A stretch of 64,000 nt of DNA. Source: Hydrogenophaga sp. GTDB lineage: Bacteria; Pseudomonadota; Gammaproteobacteria; Burkholderiales; Burkholderiaceae_C. The notes under the pieces were generated by a model that saw nothing but the letters and a program-made list of their open reading frames with translations, did not search any database and was not told the origin of the DNA. The stretch spans positions 142,748 through 206,747 of the forward strand of contig NZ_JAILWB010000010.1 of the NCBI RefSeq assembly GCF_025699295.1. Reading direction: 5' to 3'. Positions 62,136 to 64,000 of the stretch are shown here, piece after piece; position 1 is the first letter of the stretch; each line of letters opens with the position of its first letter. The position numbers and the translations under genes were made by a program.

Positions 62136-63477
62136 ACGGCAGCGCCGGCAGCCGCAGCGCAATCCGCAGACCACCGAGCCGGCTGGAGCAACCCAGTTCC
62201 AGCGACGCGCCGTGCGCCTGCGCGATGGCGCTCGCGATGGCCAGGCCCAGGCCGCTGCCGGCTGCGGTCGAGCCCGGCACGCGGTAGAAGCGGTCGAGCA
62301 CGCGCGCCCGGTCGGCCTCGGCAATGCCAGGGCCACTGTCTTCCACCGAGAGCACGAGTTCGCCCGCATCGCGCTGCACCGCCACATCCACCGTGCCGCA
62401 TTCGGGTGTGTACTTCAGCGCGTTGTCCACCAGATTGGCCAGCAGAATGCGCAGCGGTTCGGCATGACCATTGAGAGTCCCCGGATCGGCTTGCCCCATG
62501 CCGAGGTCGATCTGCTTCGCGCGCGCCTGCTCGGCGGCGTCGGCCACCACCTGCGCCGCGAGCGCGGCCAGCGCCACCGGCTGCGGAGGTGTCAGCGAAG
62601 CACCGGGGTGCGCCTGCTGGCGCGCGAGCAGCAGCAGCTGCTCCACCAGGCGCGTGGCGCGGTCGATGCCCGCCAGTAACCGCTGCACCGCGAGCGCGCG
62701 CGTGGCGTCGTCCCGTGCGCGCTGCAGGCCCTGCGCCTGCAGCCGCAGGGCGGCCAGTGGCGAGCGCAGCTCGTGCGCGGCCTCGGCCACGAAGTTCTTC
62801 TGCGCGTCGAAGGCCTGTCGCACGCGGCCGAACAGCAAGTTGAGCTCGTGCACCAGTGGGCGGATTTCATCCGGCAGGCCCTCCTCCCCCACTTCGACCA
62901 GTTCGTCGACCTCGCGCGCGGCCACCTGCCGCCGCACGCGAGCCACCGGCGCGAGCGAGACGCTGACCACGCCCCAGGCCACCAGCATCAGCAACGGCGC
63001 GATCCAGGCAATCGGCAGCACGGTGCGCCAGGCCAGAGCGCGCGCCATGACCTGGCGCGGCCGCATGTCCTGCGCCACCTGGATCACCTGGGCGCGCGAG
63101 CGCATCGAATAGACGCGAAAGGGTCGACCATCCACTTCGATGTTGGAGAAACCCAGCACGGCGCGCTGCGGCAGATCGGCGCTGGTGCCGGACTGGAACA
63201 CACGCAGGCCGTCGCTGGTCCAGACCTGCACGAAGAAGTCGACGGTCTCCGGCGCCAGGGCCTCCTCGCCCAGCGGCGACGGCAGTGCAGGCAGCGCCAC
63301 ACCCACGCGCAGGGCCTGTGCCATCTGCTCCATGTGGTAGTCGAAGATGCCGTCGGCCTCGGCCCGTGCCTGGCGGTACACCACCAGCGCCTGCACCCCG
63401 GCCGCCAGCACGATGGCCAGCAGCAGCAGGCCGATCAGGCGCGTGCGCAGAGAACGCAGGGACAGCAGCCTCGTCAT
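62131..63477 (-). CDS. Two-component sensor histidine kinase (EnvZ/QseC-like)
   Basis: 448 residues. Two membrane segments (12-32 LIGLLLLAIVLAAGVQALVV and around 160-180 TVLPIAWIAPLLMLVAWGVVS) enclose a periplasmic loop of about 120 residues. HAMP region, then HisKA with EAAHELRSPLAALRLQ (phospho-His), HATPase N box NLVDNALKYTPE, and G box DSGPGIAEADRARVLDRFYR. The start overlaps the response-regulator stop by 4 bases. A QseC/PmrB-like sensor; signal unknown. Confidence 0.93.
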   Translation of the reverse strand: MTRLLSLRSLRTRLIGLLLLAIVLAAGVQALVVYRQARAEADGIFDYHMEQMAQALRVGVALPALPSPLGEEALAPETVDFFVQVWTSDGLRVFQSGTSADLPQRAVLGFSNIEVDGRPFRVYSMRSRAQVIQVAQDMRPRQVMARALAWRTVLPIAWIAPLLMLVAWGVVSVSLAPVARVRRQVAAREVDELVEVGEEGLPDEIRPLVHELNLLFGRVRQAFDAQKNFVAEAAHELRSPLAALRLQAQGLQRARDDATRALAVQRLLAGIDRATRLVEQLLLLARQQAHPGASLTPPQPVALAALAAQVVADAAEQARAKQIDLGMGQADPGTLNGHAEPLRILLANLVDNALKYTPECGTVDVAVQRDAGELVLSVEDSGPGIAEADRARVLDRFYRVPGSTAAGSGLGLAIASAIAQAHGASLELGCSSRLGGLRIALRLPALPS

Positions 63478-64000
63478 GTTCCCGGAGCCCTGGGCACCAT
63501 GTAACCGACGCCGCGCACGTTCTGGATCAGGCCGGCACCGAGCTTCTTGCGCACGCCGTGGATGTAGACCTCCACGGCGTTGCTGCTCACGTCGTCCTTC
63601 CAACCATAGAGCTTCTCCTCGAGCTGGACGCGTGAGAGCACGCGCCCCGGGCGCGCGATCAGCGGCTCGAGCACGGCCCATTCGCGCGCCGACAGCACCA
63701 CGGGTTCGCCCTGGGCCATCACCTCGCGCGTGGCGGTGTTGATGCTCACGCCCATGTGCTCGTACACCGGTTCGGCACGCCCCGACGCGCGGCGCAGCAG
63801 GGCCCGGATGCGCGCGAGCAGTTCGTCCAGGTCGTAGGGTTTGAGGATGTAGTCGTCCGCGCCCGCGTCCAGCCCCTGAATGCGCTGCTGCACCGCGTCG
63901 CGCGCGGTGGTCACCAGCACGGGCACGCGGTCCTTGCGGGCACGCAGTTCGCGCAACACCTCCAGACCATCGCGGCGCGGCAGGCCCAGGTCGAGCAGGA
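63474..64000 (-). CDS. OmpR-family response regulator, N-terminus cut by window edge
   Basis: The C-terminal ~175 residues. Receiver end with phospho-Asp region (LLDLGLPRRDGLEVL), T/K switch residues (VTTARD... LKPYDL), and winged-helix DNA-binding domain (LSREWAV-type VLSAREWAVLEPLIARPGRVLSRVQLEEKLYG, VSSNAVEVYIHGVRKKLG, NVRGVGYMV). Matches the QseB/PmrA/TctD branch. Upstream of and coupled to the kinase. The promoter and first ~45 residues lie beyond the window. Confidence 0.92.
   Translation of the reverse strand, partial: LLDLGLPRRDGLEVLRELRARKDRVPVLVTTARDAVQQRIQGLDAGADDYILKPYDLDELLARIRALLRRASGRAEPVYEHMGVSINTATREVMAQGEPVVLSAREWAVLEPLIARPGRVLSRVQLEEKLYGWKDDVSSNAVEVYIHGVRKKLGAGLIQNVRGVGYMVPRAPGT

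Overview
The window is one contiguous piece of a high-GC beta-proteobacterial chromosome, most likely Burkholderiales, family Comamonadaceae. This is inferred from gene content and order: a ribF-ileS-lspA block, Bug/TctC-type solute receptors, an AlgZ/LytTR pair divergent from argH, a PmrA/QseB-like two-component system beside a Do-type protease, and short palindromic repeats that I recall as common in that family. There is no phage, integrase, insertion sequence, CRISPR array or rRNA operon. Coding density is very high and many neighbours overlap by 4 bases.

Layout. 1-3.6 kb: two acyl-CoA dehydrogenase subunits (the first cut by the window edge), a lipoprotein alpha/beta hydrolase and an HNH nuclease. 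3.7-8.4 kb: ribF, ileS, lspA. 8.4-17.5 kb: a Na/Pi-type transporter, a class V aminotransferase, a quinone oxidoreductase, two DMT exporters, an unusual SDR, and tctA-tctB without tctC. 17.5-27 kb: a lone GspE-like ATPase, a spermidine-synthase-like protein, a DNA glycosylase, a TatD-like hydrolase, a META-domain lipoprotein, lolD-lolC, and recJ with its partner gene. 27.3-30.8 kb: LytTR regulator and kinase divergent from argH. 30.8-35.6 kb: a LysR regulator, an enolase-superfamily enzyme, a Bug receptor and an FMN hydroxy-acid dehydrogenase. 35.6-41.3 kb: SIMPL protein, dinB, enoyl-CoA hydratase, then Lrp divergent from ornithine cyclodeaminase and a polyamine-deacetylase-like gene. 41.4-45.1 kb: a five-gene cluster of a DUF3034 envelope protein, an exported truncated haemoglobin, an exported cupredoxin-like protein, an ECF sigma factor and an anti-sigma factor. 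45.1-47.6 kb: yaaA, a prolyl-4-hydroxylase-like gene and queF, translationally coupled. 47.9-50.4 kb: a VOC protein, an aromatic-ring FAD monooxygenase and a DUF2783 protein. 50.5-58.4 kb: valS, a degenerate 2-hydroxyacid dehydrogenase, TusA-like, NUDIX, cysM, tRNA-Leu(CAA), a Ca/Na antiporter and an epimerase-like SDR. 58.5-64 kb: a ferredoxin-type reductase, a second Bug receptor, a Do protease, a sensor kinase and a response regulator cut by the right edge.

Most unusual signals: (1) three intergenic elements that share a conserved core but carry completely different 23-26 nt outer arms, each arm self-complementary within its own copy, all lying between convergent genes; (2) a REP-like palindrome lying in frame inside lolD and encoding about 20 extra residues; (3) a sharp low-GC patch inside the 3' end of ileS; (4) the 41.4-45.1 kb cluster, which looks like a sigma-controlled envelope haem/copper module and is the best candidate for a poorly described system; (5) a PmrA-like box in front of the Do protease gene. 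Functions are inferred from motifs read by eye; no database search was run.
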